From Akebia trifoliata (Eukaryota; Streptophyta; Magnoliopsida; Ranunculales; Lardizabalaceae), in NCBI GenBank assembly GCA_017979445.1, contig CM030714.1:16673892-16737891 (forward strand): a stretch of 64,000 bases of DNA, in the 5' to 3' direction. Every line of letters starts with the position of its first letter. Positions within the stretch are counted from its first letter, which is position 1. A program made the position numbers and the translations under genes. Shown one piece after another: positions 24,331 through 34,950 of the stretch. The notes under the pieces were generated by a model. That model did not search any database, was not told the DNA's origin, and was given only the letters and a program-made list of their open reading frames with translations.

Positions 24331-24794
24331 CAATTATGAACAAATTTTGCTGAAGGATTGTTTCAAATTGTACTAGTCTTTTTCGTATGCTTACAGCATA
24401 ATATAGTTGAAATATTGTGTGAGCTAGAGGTGATGCCATGGGGCAACTCTATTATAAGCATCTTTGATCTTTCATGGAGGAGCATGAGATTAATTTGTTT
24501 TCTTGAAAATGGTTCCTCAACTAATCTCCAAATCATGATTTCAAGTATGACATATTGAACTTTTTTTACATATATAATGACATAAGATTAGCAAAACGCA
24601 ATGAACACAATATCAACAAGGCATATTTGATGAAGTTAGTCCTTTCTTTGAAGAATCTTATGGTGAGATATTCTATGTATGCTCATGCAATATGCAATAT
24701 TTTTTTCATAGATTATGCTCATGAAAATGGTCAATATGTCCTTTTTCTTATCTACCAAAATATTTGATAATAATGTCATTTTTCTTTTACGCAG

Positions 24795-25023
24795 GGGTGC
24801 CAAGTGTGTGTAGTTGAAGTTGGTACGTTGGTGATGAACATTCGTTGTAGACGTGCATGATGGGAACACCGAGGAAGATACAAGTTACTTTGTTGAGACC
24901 ATGAACAAGTGAAACCTCAAATCACTCTTTGATTTATTGGAGAGGCTGGCATTGCAGGATTGGACTGAATTCATCAATCAAATTTGTGTAGCTAGGGCGG
25001 AGGAAATCAGGCGGCGGCTCTGA
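24795..25023 (+). pseudogene. Unidentified C-terminal coding exon
   Basis: After a plausible splice acceptor (TTTTACGCAG at about 24794) a frame runs to the TGA at 25021-25023. It ends with a helical, charged segment: SLFDLLERLALQDWTEF, then ARAEEIRRRL. One in-frame TGA (24909-24911) interrupts it just before that segment, at a place where TGG would fit. I do not recognise the family. It lies 450 bp downstream of the ABCB fragment and 370 bp upstream of the CACTA-like subterminal repeats, so it could belong to either or to neither. Confidence 0.3.
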
Positions 25024-25061
25024 TCTCCATAAATGGATATTCCGAGACTTCTATTTCTTAA

Positions 25062-25264
25062 AAGCTTTGGATGAAGATTGGTTGGAAGTACATAGCTCTT
25101 CTTACTAGCACATTTAATACAACTTTTTTTCTGGAAGTATTTGAATTAGTTCCTTCTTTTTTGTAAGCTTTGGATGAAGATTGGTTGGAAGTACATAGCT
25201 CTTCTTACTAGCACATTTAATACAACTTTTTTTCTGGAAGTATTTGAATTAGTTCCTTCTTTTT
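25062..25264. repeat. 103-bp tandem duplication, two virtually identical copies
   Basis: The copies at 25062-25164 and 25165-25264 begin 'aagctttggatgaagattgg' and continue to 'ccttctttttt' with no difference that I can see until the final bases. Such identity among decayed sequence suggests a recent duplication, or an assembly artefact. Confidence 0.9.
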
Positions 25265-25389
25265 GGTTGAATTGTGCTATAATGTTTTGTACTGTTGAGA
25301 ATATAATTTGCACCGAACCTTTGTAATGTTTGAAGTGTGTGTTTTAATCTTTAATTGGGGAGCAAAAAATAAAAGTTATGGTGAAAATA

Positions 25390-25607
25390 GTAGTTTAAAA
25401 AAAAATCAATAGACATCAATTTTTGAAAATCCAATGTCTACAGTGAAAACAAAAGACATCGGCTTTTTCTACTTTAGACGTCATAATTACCCAATGTCTA
25501 CAACCAATACTTCATATATCATCCTTATAGACATCAGTTTTTAATCTGACGCTTATAATTTTAGACATTCACTTAAAAATCAATGTCTAAAGTCTTTTTG
25601 GTACTAG
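25390..25607. mobile_element. CACTA-like right end with subterminal repeats
   Basis: At least seven copies of 'agacat(c/t)' or its complement 'atgtcta' occur in both orientations, and the region stops at 'gtctttttggtactag'. Read from the other strand the end is 'ctagtaccaaaaagac', close to a CACTA-type terminus with its first bases changed. The left end of the element was not found. This may be a truncated CACTA element. Confidence 0.5.
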
Positions 25608-26299
25608 CAAATACCAACCTATCCCAGGTTGGAATCATGTCTGGGGTACAATCTCAAGTAGAGCCATGCTATCAAGTACATTGCTCGTGAACTTAGCCTT
25701 TACTCTCCTCGGTATTTCTTGAGACAGGAGGGGATATTATCTTAATCGTGATTTTATTTGGACACCTATAAGGTCTAGATGCTGATTTAGATTTTACGTA
25801 GGCCACCATAGTATTGTGTACTCAATTAACACAATAGCACTGTTGTGTACAACAACGCTATAGTATTTCTCATCTACCAATATGGTAATATTTCTTGTCT
25901 ACAACAACGTTATCCTCCCACATACTAAATCCCTCAAACTCTCCTAGCTTATAAGGCTATAATACCATGAATGATGTGCATAATGCATAAAACCTTCAAG
26001 CTCTTAAAGAAGCTGAACTTTGTCTTCATTTCATTTGATTCAACCTCTTCAAGAAAATCCTTGATTTTTCTACTCAAAATCGATCGTCTTCAATCTCTAG
26101 ATTTATTCAACCTCATTATCAATCCATCAAAGAAAATTATTTCTATGTAAAAATCCATTGTCTTCTATTTCCCCTGAATCCTTTCTTGTTTGTGAAGTAT
26201 AAAGGAGAGAAATCTTAAGGTCGAAGAGGAGTATTGGTTCAAGTGGAATGCCTTTGGGGAAAAAATTCATGAGCATTTAGCCAAGGTCCAAGATGAAGG
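25608..26299. other. Unassigned sequence left of element F
   Basis: Low-complexity, AT-rich sequence, including short repeats of 'acaacgctatagtattt' and 'acaacgttat' near 25850-25915. No gene is recognised. Confidence 0.4.
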
Positions 26300-26691
26300 T
26301 GATAAAAGATAAACTTTTATATATGTATGTAGAGGAAATAACTATTAAAAAAATGAAAAAAGAAATTCTGAATTCTCTTGTCCCATCATTCATCAATTAA
26401 ACATCTTATATATAGGCATTACAACTCAACGTACTACCACCAAACTAGGCACTCATCTGAATATGTGAAACAGAAAAGTAAACACATACCCTCCTATAGA
26501 CCAGATAAAACTAAAGAACATGCTAATGACCATAACAGATCTTGACACATACAAAAATCTACTAACAAAATCCTATAGACCCGGTTAATAACAGTAAATC
26601 ACATTTTGCAACAATAAAGGAAATTGAATAAATAAACAATTCCAAAACACTAGAACAAGAATAACAAATCCACGTGATGACATTTTCAACA
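26300..26691 (-). repeat. Element F 3' LTR
   Basis: 392 bp. On the minus strand it begins 'tgttgaaaatgtcatcac'. It aligns with 31928-32346 apart from a 23-bp duplication present only in the other copy. Confidence 0.9.
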
Positions 26692-26977
26692 ATCCCTCTC
26701 TTAAACTGATGTTTTCAAACACTCAGTTTAATACATATCAATAGCCAAACACCCTCTAATCATAATCTTGCAAAGTGAAGACACCAAGTAACTTCCTTAA
26801 CTTCTGAAATGCAACTTGGTCTTCACTTTTGCAATAAACGAGATCAATAGCTCCATCTTTTGTGAGGTTTCTTAAGAAATGATAATTAACATCAATGTGC
26901 TTGCTTCTTCTGTGCAAAATAGGATTCTTGGAGAGTTTAATTGTTGAACTATTATCATAATAAAGTAGAGTGGGTTC

Positions 26978-27606
26978 TTATTGTTTGAAGTGTAGTTCCT
27001 CAAGAATTTTCCTAAGCCAAATGGCTTGACAAGCACATGCAAGTGCAGCTACAAGCTCTACTTCGGTTGTTGATAAAGTGACAATCGATTGCTTCTTTGA
27101 ACTCCATGAAACAACTGCTGAACCTATCATGAATACATAGCCAAATGTACTCTTTCTATCATCAAGATCACCAGCATAGTCATTGTCAATAAAACCAAAC
27201 AAATCTGACTTTTAACCCTTCTTGTAGAACAACCCATATTCAATGGTTCATTGCAAGTATCAAAAAGTCCTCTTGGCAGCTAAAAGATGCATCTCCTTTG
27301 GGTATTCCATGATCTACTAATGAGACTTGCAACATGCATAATATTAGGCCTTGTGGCAGTCAAATACATTAAGCTTCCCACAATTTGCTTGTAAAGGGTT
27401 TTGTCAACCCTTTTTCTTTCAAGATCTTTTATGAACTTCAAACCCACTTTGGTTGGTGTACTAACAAAATTGTAGTTCTTCATTTGAAACCTGTTTAAAA
27501 TTTCTTACACATACTTCTTTTGAGAAATAAAAATTCCATTGGCAGATTGCACTACTTCAATACCCAAAAAATAATGCATCATTCCAAGATCAAACATATC
27601 GAATTC
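26978..27606 (-). pseudogene. Element F: end of reverse transcriptase and RNase H
   Basis: The minus strand from 27606 encodes MHYFLGIEVVQSANGIFIS and, in the same direction, GSLMYLTATRPNIMHVASL (27483-27280), which is the C-terminal part of copia RT. RNase H follows at 27202-26978 with YAGDLDDRKSTFGYVF and SSKKQSIVTLSTTEVELVA, where the catalytic acidic residues can still be matched. A stop lies between the two frames. The frame is cut exactly at the family-A LTR at 27607, before the catalytic part of RT. Confidence 0.85.
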
Positions 27607-30003
27607 TGGTAGGACTATCATTGTTCTTCCCACCGGAGTTAATATTACTTTTAGTTTTACCTTACTTGTGGGGTAAATAGGGGATCAACCCCAAAAGAAA
27701 AGGGGAGTAGAGTTAAGCTAAGAGGATAAAATTCGAATTAACCAAAAGGAATTAAAATTATTTTTCTTTGTATTTTTGAACTTATCAAAAAGATTTAAAG
27801 TTGCTAGATAATTAACCAAAGTAAATGAAGTAAAAAACAAGTAAACTTATAAAATTAAAGTACTATTGGAGGTGGATCTACCTATAACATGCTGATGAGC
27901 AATTCCTAGTCTCTAGCATTTTTATAACTCAATCATAAGGGCCTGGTGTTAGCTCCTTAGATCAGAAAGTTTAGCAAATGAAATCAAATAAGGGAACATA
28001 AACAAAGTAGAATTCCTTGAACTTCTTAGTACCAATTATCTAGTTTAAGCATACTTTATCTTGATCTAATCCAAGCATAAAGTATCTATATTAAAAATAA
28101 AAGGTGCAAGAAATCTTAGAAAGAACTTATAAGCATTTTAGATAAAATATATGCATAAAATTAGAAATAACACAAGAACTTGCTTTAGATTTTTCCACTC
28201 TCCAATGGAGGGGAGCTTAGCCTAATGTCATTGCAAGAGAGGAAAAATAAGAGATGAAAGAACTTTTCTTCATTTCATGGTAAAAGTTAGAAATTATTCT
28301 TCTTCTACTTCTTACAAGACTATTTAGCCAAAAAGAAAATAACTAGAAGATAAAAATATAAAAATATAAGAGAAGAGGCTAAGAGCCTTAGATTAAAGGA
28401 TTCTTGGATAAGAGAACCAAGAGGGAGAGTTTCTCTATAGATTGGAGATCTATTTATAGAGAAAAATATGTGTAGAAGAGTCCAAAAGTAGCCTCCACTT
28501 TTCTTTGCACAAAAAGATAAAAAATGAGAATATGAGTTAAGGATTAGGGCATTCCAAAGTGGGCCCAAATACTTTTGCCTTGATATTTTGATTCCAAAAT
28601 GTTGACTTTCTCCACAAGAAACATACGCAATTAGATTTATTTAGTAAATAAATTTATTTATGAATAATTAAGCCTAATTAACATGCAACATGGTCTTTCG
28701 AGGTTTATCATGATTATTACCTTAATACGATGAAATAGAGACAAAAATCAAAATAAATATTTGGGAAACGTGCATATATTCAGTGTTTCGAGACACTCAT
28801 CACACCCCAAACTTATCTTTTTCCTAGTACCTAGAAAATAAAACTGTCAATTTCGTAGGCACCTCGACTGCATTTAGAGAATGCAGCAAGTCCTTGAACC
28901 ACTAGATTACCCCTACTGGACAAGTTTGACTCATGAGGGTTTGTACAGAATATACCCACAAAATTCCAATATTTTATAGAAATATCAAAATTAAAATCAA
29001 AGTACGTAAGGCGAACATAATGATATTTCACAAATCAACCAAAGGTCATTTACATTTGAACAAAGTTCTAAGTTTTTATTTCTCATTTTAAAAAATTTTA
29101 AAAATAACTTGAGTCATATGCGATTTTCTTATTTTTTTCTTTTTAAAAATAACATCTTTTTTAGTAACAAGATTTGACCTCCTAATTATTAAGAATGGTC
29201 GGTTTTACCTAAGTTCTAACTCGAAACTAAGCATCATGTCTAGGATTGTAAGAGGTATGAATGTTCACTTTAATACCTCTAAGGGACTTTATTTATGATA
29301 TTCCAGTTTACTCACGTTTTTACCATTGACGACTTTCATCTTATTGAACTAATTGGTCTCATTGGACTCTTTTCATTTTTGTACTTTTTCAGTTCTAACA
29401 TTTTTACTTTACTTTGGTCTTTTTCACATCTTTCTATTTTTTATTTTCTTAACTTTTTCATACTTCACCATTTTCTGGTGTTCTTTTTACAAAAAACAGG
29501 TAGTCCTTTTCAAGGTACCCAGTCTAATCGTATGGTTGTTGTCGAAGTCATATTAACCCCAGTTCTGTTTTTCTTCTTAGCAGCCAACTAAAGGACAAGG
29601 AAGTCATATTTCACTAGACCAGGTTTCCCCTAACACTCTAGACAAAGAAGAGAGTCAACTCTTATTTCATAAAATCTTATTTTTCCATGTACTCAATCAA
29701 AAATAATTTTTTCATGATTTTCTTAATGAGGAATAACCAAAAAAAACTTATGATCAAAAGTTAGGACATGAACCTGATATTTGAAATTCATATGTAAAAA
29801 AGTACATACAAAGATTTTGAAGATAATATTTCAGAAGTGTTAAATATTTGTAATTTTTTTTTCAAATTTTTTTTTTTGAAAACATGAAACTAAACTAGAA
29901 TGGTATGTAATGCAATTGTGAGTTAACCTAATACCCCAAACTTAAATGAAATATTTTCCTCAATATACACGTAGTAAGACAAGAGAGAAAAATGTTGGAT
30001 CAC
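27607..30003 (-). mobile_element. Family-A copy A2, truncated, inside element F
   Basis: A full 3' LTR (27607-28802, 1196 bp) is followed by 1.2 kb of A1-like internal sequence that aligns with 11761-12985. It then stops abruptly near 30003-30010, where copia integrase sequence resumes. The 5' LTR and most of the internal part are missing. The left boundary is a normal LTR terminus; the right boundary is not. No gene is seen in it. Confidence 0.85.
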
Positions 30004-30560
30004 ACCTGAAACAGAATGGGCAAAGTTATTAGGAATCTTTTACCTCCATTGGAAGATGGGTTTATTGGCCCGCAAATGTCAGAATGAATAAGCTCCAATT
30101 GCTTATTTGCTCTCCATGAATTTTCTTGAGGAAATTGGTTATGGTGCTGCTTACTAACAACACATTGTTTACAAACTTCAGAGGAAACAGTGATTTGAGG
30201 AAGACCAGTCATCATATTTTTCTGCTGTAAAGTCTTTAAGCCACCAAAGTTTAGGTGACCATAGCGAAAATGCCATAGCCATGGCACATCCTTCACTTAT
30301 GCTGAGAAGCATGAACGAGTGGTGTTGTGGAGATAAAGTGGGAACATACGATTCACCGTCATGTTAACTTGAGCAATTAAGCCCATATTCACATCTTGTA
30401 TTCGACATACTCCATCTTTGATGGAAATCTCATAGCTTTTTTCTTGCAATTGACCAATACTAAGCAAGTTGGTCTTCAAGTATGGAATAAAGAGAACATT
30501 AGAGATGGTCAAAGTATAATTTCCCTTAGTTTGGATTATCACCCTTCATTTTCCCATAAC
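30004..30560 (-). pseudogene. Element F: pre-integrase and start of integrase
   Basis: 30542-30297 encodes the linker after protease (NVLFIPYLKTNLLSIGQL), a standard copia motif. 30296-30004 encodes the GAG-pre-integrase zinc domain WHFRYGHLNFGGLKTL with CKQCVVSKQH, so the H-H-C-C ligands are present. It continues to ELIHSDICGP, the start of the integrase core with the first catalytic Asp. After GGKRFLI the frame runs into family-A sequence, so the rest of the core is lost. Confidence 0.85.
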
Positions 30561-30599
30561 TGAGATTCTAGAATTGTCACCAAACTTCACATCATCTCG

Positions 30600-31705
30600 A
30601 AATGGCTCATCCAAATCAGAGAATGCAGACTTGTCTCAACACATATGATTGCTGTAGCTTGTGTCTAAGTACCATAAATTCTTGTTGGTTTCCTCCTTTG
30701 CATGACAAACCATTAACAATGATACTTCTTCTTCCTTCTCCACAAGATTAGATATCTCATGTTTTTTATTCAAATTAGTTCGACATTCAAATTTGTAGTG
30801 GCCATACCGATGACATCTGTAGCACCGCACATTGAACTTGACTACTGATCTTGGTCTATAAGTAATCGAGTGGTGGCCTCCTCGTCTTCTTCCACTTCCT
30901 TGAAATTGATTATCTTGATATTGGTTTCCTGGATCATTGTTTGCTCTACCTTTACCTCTATTACCTCTTCCTACTCTTTTGCTACTTGCATCTCTATCGC
31001 CTCGACCTCTTTTTCCTCTTCCTCGATCTACTGATTGATTATGTATCATAGCATTGTTGTTAGTTGAAGCTTTTAGAGCTTGCTCCTCATTGTCCTACTG
31101 GATCAACTTGTGCTCATGAACCAGTAATGAACCTTGAAGTTCTTCTATTGAGAGCTGATCAAAGTCCTTTGACTCTTTGATTGAACATACTACATAATTG
31201 AACTTTGATGTCATCGATCAAAGTATTTTCTAGATTACTATTACAACCTCCATCTTCTAGTCATGAATCCGCATTTTGTTGATAATTGCCATTGTTCTTG
31301 AGAAAAAATTAGAAACCGACTTTCTCAATTTCATACAGAGTATTTCGAACTCTATACGGAGTGCTTGGAGCTACTGCCTCTTTGCTCTTGTTGTTCCTTG
31401 GTACTTTTTTTTCATGGAATCCCAAATATGTTTGGAGGTGTCATTGCAAAGAATGGTTTTCAAGATTGAGCGATCAATAGCTTGAAAAAATAATTCTTTG
31501 CTTTGAGATCTTTCAATCGTTGCCCATCAAGTTTAGTTTTCTACTGGTCTATTAAGATTGTGCTTGTTGCTGGTTCTACTACTCTATTCTCAACAATTTG
31601 TCAATACTCTTTAGACCTCAAGAACTTCTTCATCAATATGCTCCAATGGTCATAATGACCATCAAAGCATGGAATTGCAGGTTGCACAAAGTTTTTTGAA
31701 GCCAT
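30600..31705 (-). pseudogene. Element F gag and protease
   Basis: Starts at the ATG at 31705-31703 on the minus strand, with an N-terminus reading FVQPAIPCFDGHYDHWS, typical of copia gag. The frame is then broken by frameshifts. The nucleocapsid zinc knuckle at 30840-30790 reads CYRCHRYGHYKFEC (C-X2-C-X4-H-X4-C), preceded by a long Arg/Gly-rich tract (31040-30880). The protease active site follows as WYLDTSYSNHMC; the usual Asp-Ser-Gly is replaced, so it would be inactive. Confidence 0.8.
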
Positions 31706-31927
31706 TGTTCACTGCTCCTGTTAAAAAGAACAAAGTTGTTGCTCTTTGTTCACTACTACTGCTAACAAAAAAAGAACAAAGCTGTTGCTTTACTTCTCTC
31801 ACGTACTCTCCCTGTTTTTTGGCTCACTCAATCTCTTCTGTTTAAACTTACTCTGGCCAGCATTGTTTCATGAACTCCCTCTTGTTTTTTTATTTACCAA
31901 ATTGTCACTCTCAAGTTCTGATGCCAC

Positions 31928-32346
31928 TAATAAAAAATAAACTTATATATATATATATATAAAAGTAGAGGAAAGAACTATTAAAAAAATGAAAAAGGAA
32001 ATTTTGAATTCTCTTGTCACATCATTCTTCAATTAAGCAGCCCATATATAGGTATTACAACTCAATATTCTACCACCAAACTAGGCACTCATTTGAATAT
32101 GTGAAACAGAAAAGTAAACACGTACCCTCTTATAAACTGGGTAAAATTAAAGATCATGCTAATGACCATAACAGATCTTGACATGTACAATTAACAGATC
32201 TTGACACGTACAAAAATCCATTAACAAAATCCTATAGACCTGGTTAATAACAATAAACCACATTTTGCAATAATAAAGGAAATTGAATAAACAATTCCTA
32301 AAGACTAGAACAAGAATAACAGCCCCAAGTGATGACATTTTCAACA
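31928..32346 (-). repeat. Element F 5' LTR
   Basis: 419 bp. It is longer than the 3' LTR mainly because 'aacagatcttgaca' with its flank is tandemly duplicated (copies start at 32170 and 32193, period 23). A short AT microsatellite lies near 31943-31964. The tRNA-Met-type PBS adjoins it at 31915-31926. Confidence 0.9.
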
Positions 32347-32722
32347 TAAGGTGTGTTAGGTATTTTAATATTTTAATTTTACTTGTCAAGTCGACTCGTG
32401 AGTCTTTTACTTGACTTGACTCATTGAACCTTTGAGTTGACTTGATTTTCAGAGTTCTAAAACTATGGTTTGAGCATGTCTTTTAACTTCTGTCATTTTT
32501 TCTTATTTTGGAATTCAGGTAAGATTTTGTCAAAGTTAAGAGTCTAAGATTATAATTCTAAATATTTTGATTCCAAGGAGGCAAATCTAATATATTACAA
32601 TAGCAAAGGAGCAACAGAAATATAAACTCCAAAGTAAAAAAGAATAAGATAATACTTCAAGCACATCAAAACCTATAAAACCCAAGCCCCAAAAATAACA
32701 CAACCTAGAACTTTACATATCA
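32347..32722. other. Spacer between element F and the LEA_2 gene
   Basis: Contains the presumed 3' untranslated region of the LEA_2 gene, nearest 32722. It also holds a short repeat of 'gtcaagtcgactc' and 'cttgacttgactc' type near 32385-32440. No other gene is seen. Confidence 0.5.
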
Positions 32723-33309
32723 TTAGCAAATAATTTGCTGCACCGTTGAGCTCCGAGTATTAATTGCAATGGTGCAGTTCATTTGACCAGATTTATTTTT
32801 CTTAATGAGGAACATTACCGTCACTTGCCCGTTCAATTTGACGTAGGCATTCAATGTCAAATTCCCCAAGTCCAAATCACTAGCCAGGTTCGAATTACGT
32901 GATAACCGATCCGAAGTTACGTCTATTGTAACATCCATATGTCGCGTGCCTCGTAACTTTGCTTTTCTTTCAGGAATTTGAGCATCTCCGACCGTTGCCC
33001 CACCATAAGAAAGGGTCATTATGCCGTTATAAAATTTGTACTCGCCCCAATTCTTGTTCTTCACAGTGACTTTCGTGATCAATCTCATGTCGAAGGAAGT
33101 GTTTGTAGCACTAGTACTGTTCAATTCTCGATGGCTACTGAGCTAATTTTGATATCAGGACGTTTGACACGAAGAACAGTTACTCTCAGTACCACATATA
33201 CCATGGTTTGAAAGACAATTAGAACAACGATCAGCATGATCAATTTGATTTTTTTTTTTCTTGCACGTTCCTGTGATTCCAAATTCACCCTCTCTTCGTC
33301 GTTGCCCAT
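32723..33309 (-). pseudogene. LEA_2 / NDR1-HIN1-like protein gene with one frameshift
   Basis: The minus strand starts at the ATG at 33309. The N-terminus is short, charged and cytosolic (MGNDEERVNLESQERARKKK), followed by one membrane-spanning helix at residues 21-42 (IKLIMLIVVLIVF...). The rest matches a LEA_2 (late embryogenesis abundant group 2 / NHL) domain, with VTVKNKNWGEYKFYN, YGGATVGDAQIP and the end MNCTIAINTRSSTVQQIIC. These are small plasma-membrane proteins linked to stress and defence. A single missing base near 33125 (in a run of T on the minus strand) shifts the frame after VAIEN; the next frame continues at once with the expected residues to the stop at 32723. A sequencing error or a recent null allele are both possible. 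No intron. Confidence 0.8.
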
Positions 33310-33416
33310 AATCTTGATCTTTCTAAATTTGTCTTCTGTGATGAATGAACCAATTAATGAGGATGAGGAGAAGTTGCCTCTGTTTACTTTTGAGAAAGAA
33401 GATTTATTATGACCTT

Positions 33417-33424
33417 CTTTTATA
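33417..33424 (-). promoter_or_regulatory. TATA box of the LEA_2 gene
   Basis: Minus-strand 'tataaaag', 108 bp upstream of the ATG at 33309. This spacing fits a 5' untranslated region of about 75-80 nt. Confidence 0.6.
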
Positions 33425-33490
33425 GATAAGGGGGATATTAATTTGAGGTCAAGTTTTCTTTGAATTAAATTGTAAACGCGTTCGGTGGGC

Positions 33491-33666
33491 GCGTTGATTT
33501 GGTGTTCTAAACTTACAAATATTTAATTATATGCCAAGTGCGGGGAACAGGCGAACCCTATCTTACATGATACGTGACCGAACGCGTTGATTTGGTGTTC
33601 TAAACTTACAAATATTAATTATATGCCAAGTGCGGGAAACAGGCGAACCCTATCTTACATGATACG
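33491..33666. repeat. 93-bp tandem duplication in the LEA_2 upstream region
   Basis: Copies start at 33491 and 33584 with 'gcgttgatttggtgttctaa' and both contain 'acaggcgaaccctatctta' and 'catgatacgtg'. They differ at about two positions. The pair lies 180-360 bp upstream of the LEA_2 start codon and duplicates an 'acgtg' element. Confidence 0.85.
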
Positions 33667-33793
33667 TGGTGGTCTTTTCATATTTTCAAACTGATGATGT
33701 ACCTCTATAAGTTTGTGAGTATTTGTGATACCTCCTCATTTTTTTTAAATTGATAGTCCTCTTCATCTTGGTATTATCTTATAGACTAATAAA

Positions 33794-34367
33794 TAGGGCT
33801 TAAAACGGGTCATGTTCAAGCTAGATATGTGTCTCCATATCTGGAATTTTTAATTCGGGTTCAAATTCGGATCTGAATCCTATTAGTTCAAATCATATCC
33901 AATTTTTTTTTTAACTTACATTAAACCCATATCCGGATTCAATCTGATCGAATTAATTGATTAGGGTCAGTCAGGTCGGGTAATTTCAAATAATTACAAA
34001 GTAATTTATTAAAAAATGTGATTTAAATGCAATTTGAACTCAAGACTTCATCTCTTTTGAAAAGAAACTTTGACTACTACACCTAATACTCATTTATTGA
34101 TAACTGATAGAACTAAAAAATATAAAATATTACTCTCAAAAAAAAAAAAAAAAAAATTTAAAAATATAATATACAACATACAAAATAATATATCATTTGG
34201 ATATAGGAATGTATCCGTATCCGACCCATATCCGATTTAGGTCAAGGGACATCAACCCATATATGACCCATATTTTAATTTGGATATACTTGAAAAAATC
34301 AAATCCACTAAAATTTAGATTCGGATCACTCGGATTTCGGATAAAATCCAACCCATTTTAAGTCTTA
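33794..34367. mobile_element. hAT-like MITE
   Basis: Imperfect terminal inverted repeats ('tagggcttaaaacgggt' and, reversed, 'taagacttaaaatgggt', 14 of 17 bases equal) bound 574 bp. The 8-bp sequence 'ctaataaa' is exactly duplicated on both sides (33786-33793 and 34368-34375). An 8-bp duplication and a TAGGG-type start are typical of hAT elements. The interior is repetitive around 'atccgtatccgacccatatc'-like words and has a poly-A run; it encodes nothing. Confidence 0.85.
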
Positions 34368-34379
34368 CTAATAAACAAT

Positions 34380-34616
34380 GACCTGAATGCCCTCATTATT
34401 AACTTCAACCATCCTTAGCATTTCCTTACTGTGAGTTAGTAACCAAATCTTTCTATTAGGAGTATCGTTCCCATTCTCAATCCTTGCTCTGGCACTTTGA
34501 TAATGAAATTTTACTATAATTACATAATTAATTCAAAACCTTTGACGTATGAGAAGCTCAATCATTAAAACATAATTGATTATTTAATTACTAATCAATA
34601 ATAATGTTAATCAATA
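34380..34616. other. Short spacer between hAT-like MITE and SINE
   Basis: AT-rich, no gene seen. It ends with the left copy of the SINE target duplication (34607-34616). Confidence 0.5.
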
Positions 34617-34882
34617 AATCCCAAAGGGGTGGCTCAATGGCAATTTTGAATCCAATAAATGGTGAGAATTCGCGGGTTGTGTGTTCGATACCCCTAGTAT
34701 GAGCAACATTTCCTCGAGGCCACCCGCGAGGGCATTCCTTCACTTACCCAGTACGTTTGATGTGCAAGAGTTGCACATGCTCGGGGGAGGGTCTCATATG
34801 CCTTAGTTTTGACCCTAGCTAATCCAGTCTCCCTAGTCGGATATAAGTCTGGACACCTTCGTTATTAAAAATAATAATATTA
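34617..34882 (+). mobile_element. tRNA-derived SINE
   Basis: Shows RNA polymerase III internal promoter boxes: an A box 'tggctcaatggc' at 34630-34641 and a B box 'tgttcgatacc' at 34682-34692. A tRNA-unrelated body follows, ending in an A/T-rich tail. The 10-bp sequence 'ttaatcaata' is duplicated at 34607-34616 and 34883-34892, the mark of LINE-mediated insertion. About 266 bp, non-coding. It resembles a degraded tRNA in the first 80 bases but lacks a cloverleaf. Confidence 0.85.
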
Positions 34883-34950
34883 TTAATCAATATTGTGTTG
34901 CTATAACTAGGATGGGCAATAGCATAGTAAAACTAGCGATACTAGTCAAG

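Larger units (their letters stand above)
26300..32346 (-). mobile_element. Element F: Ty1/copia retrotransposon with its middle replaced
   Basis: LTRs of 392 and 419 bp (26300-26691, 31928-32346) flank copia-type coding remnants on the minus strand. The PBS is an initiator-Met type ('tggcatcagaac', 31915-31926) and the PPT is 'aagagagggat' beside the left LTR. The order is gag, protease, start of integrase, then a gap filled by family-A sequence (27607-30003), then the end of RT and RNase H. The order gag-PR-IN-RT-RH defines copia. Flanks 'gaagg' and 'taagg' match at four of five bases. Most of the integrase core and RT are missing. Confidence 0.9.

Noticed and set aside
29295..29591. 98-residue hydrophobic plus-strand frame in A2.
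   Set aside because: It arises from T-rich non-coding sequence of family A. The corresponding region in A1 (about 12260-12530) does not keep a frame of this length.
34617..34700. Possible tRNA gene (A box and B box present).
   Set aside because: There is no cloverleaf, the body continues for about 180 bases, and a 10-bp target duplication flanks it: it is a SINE.
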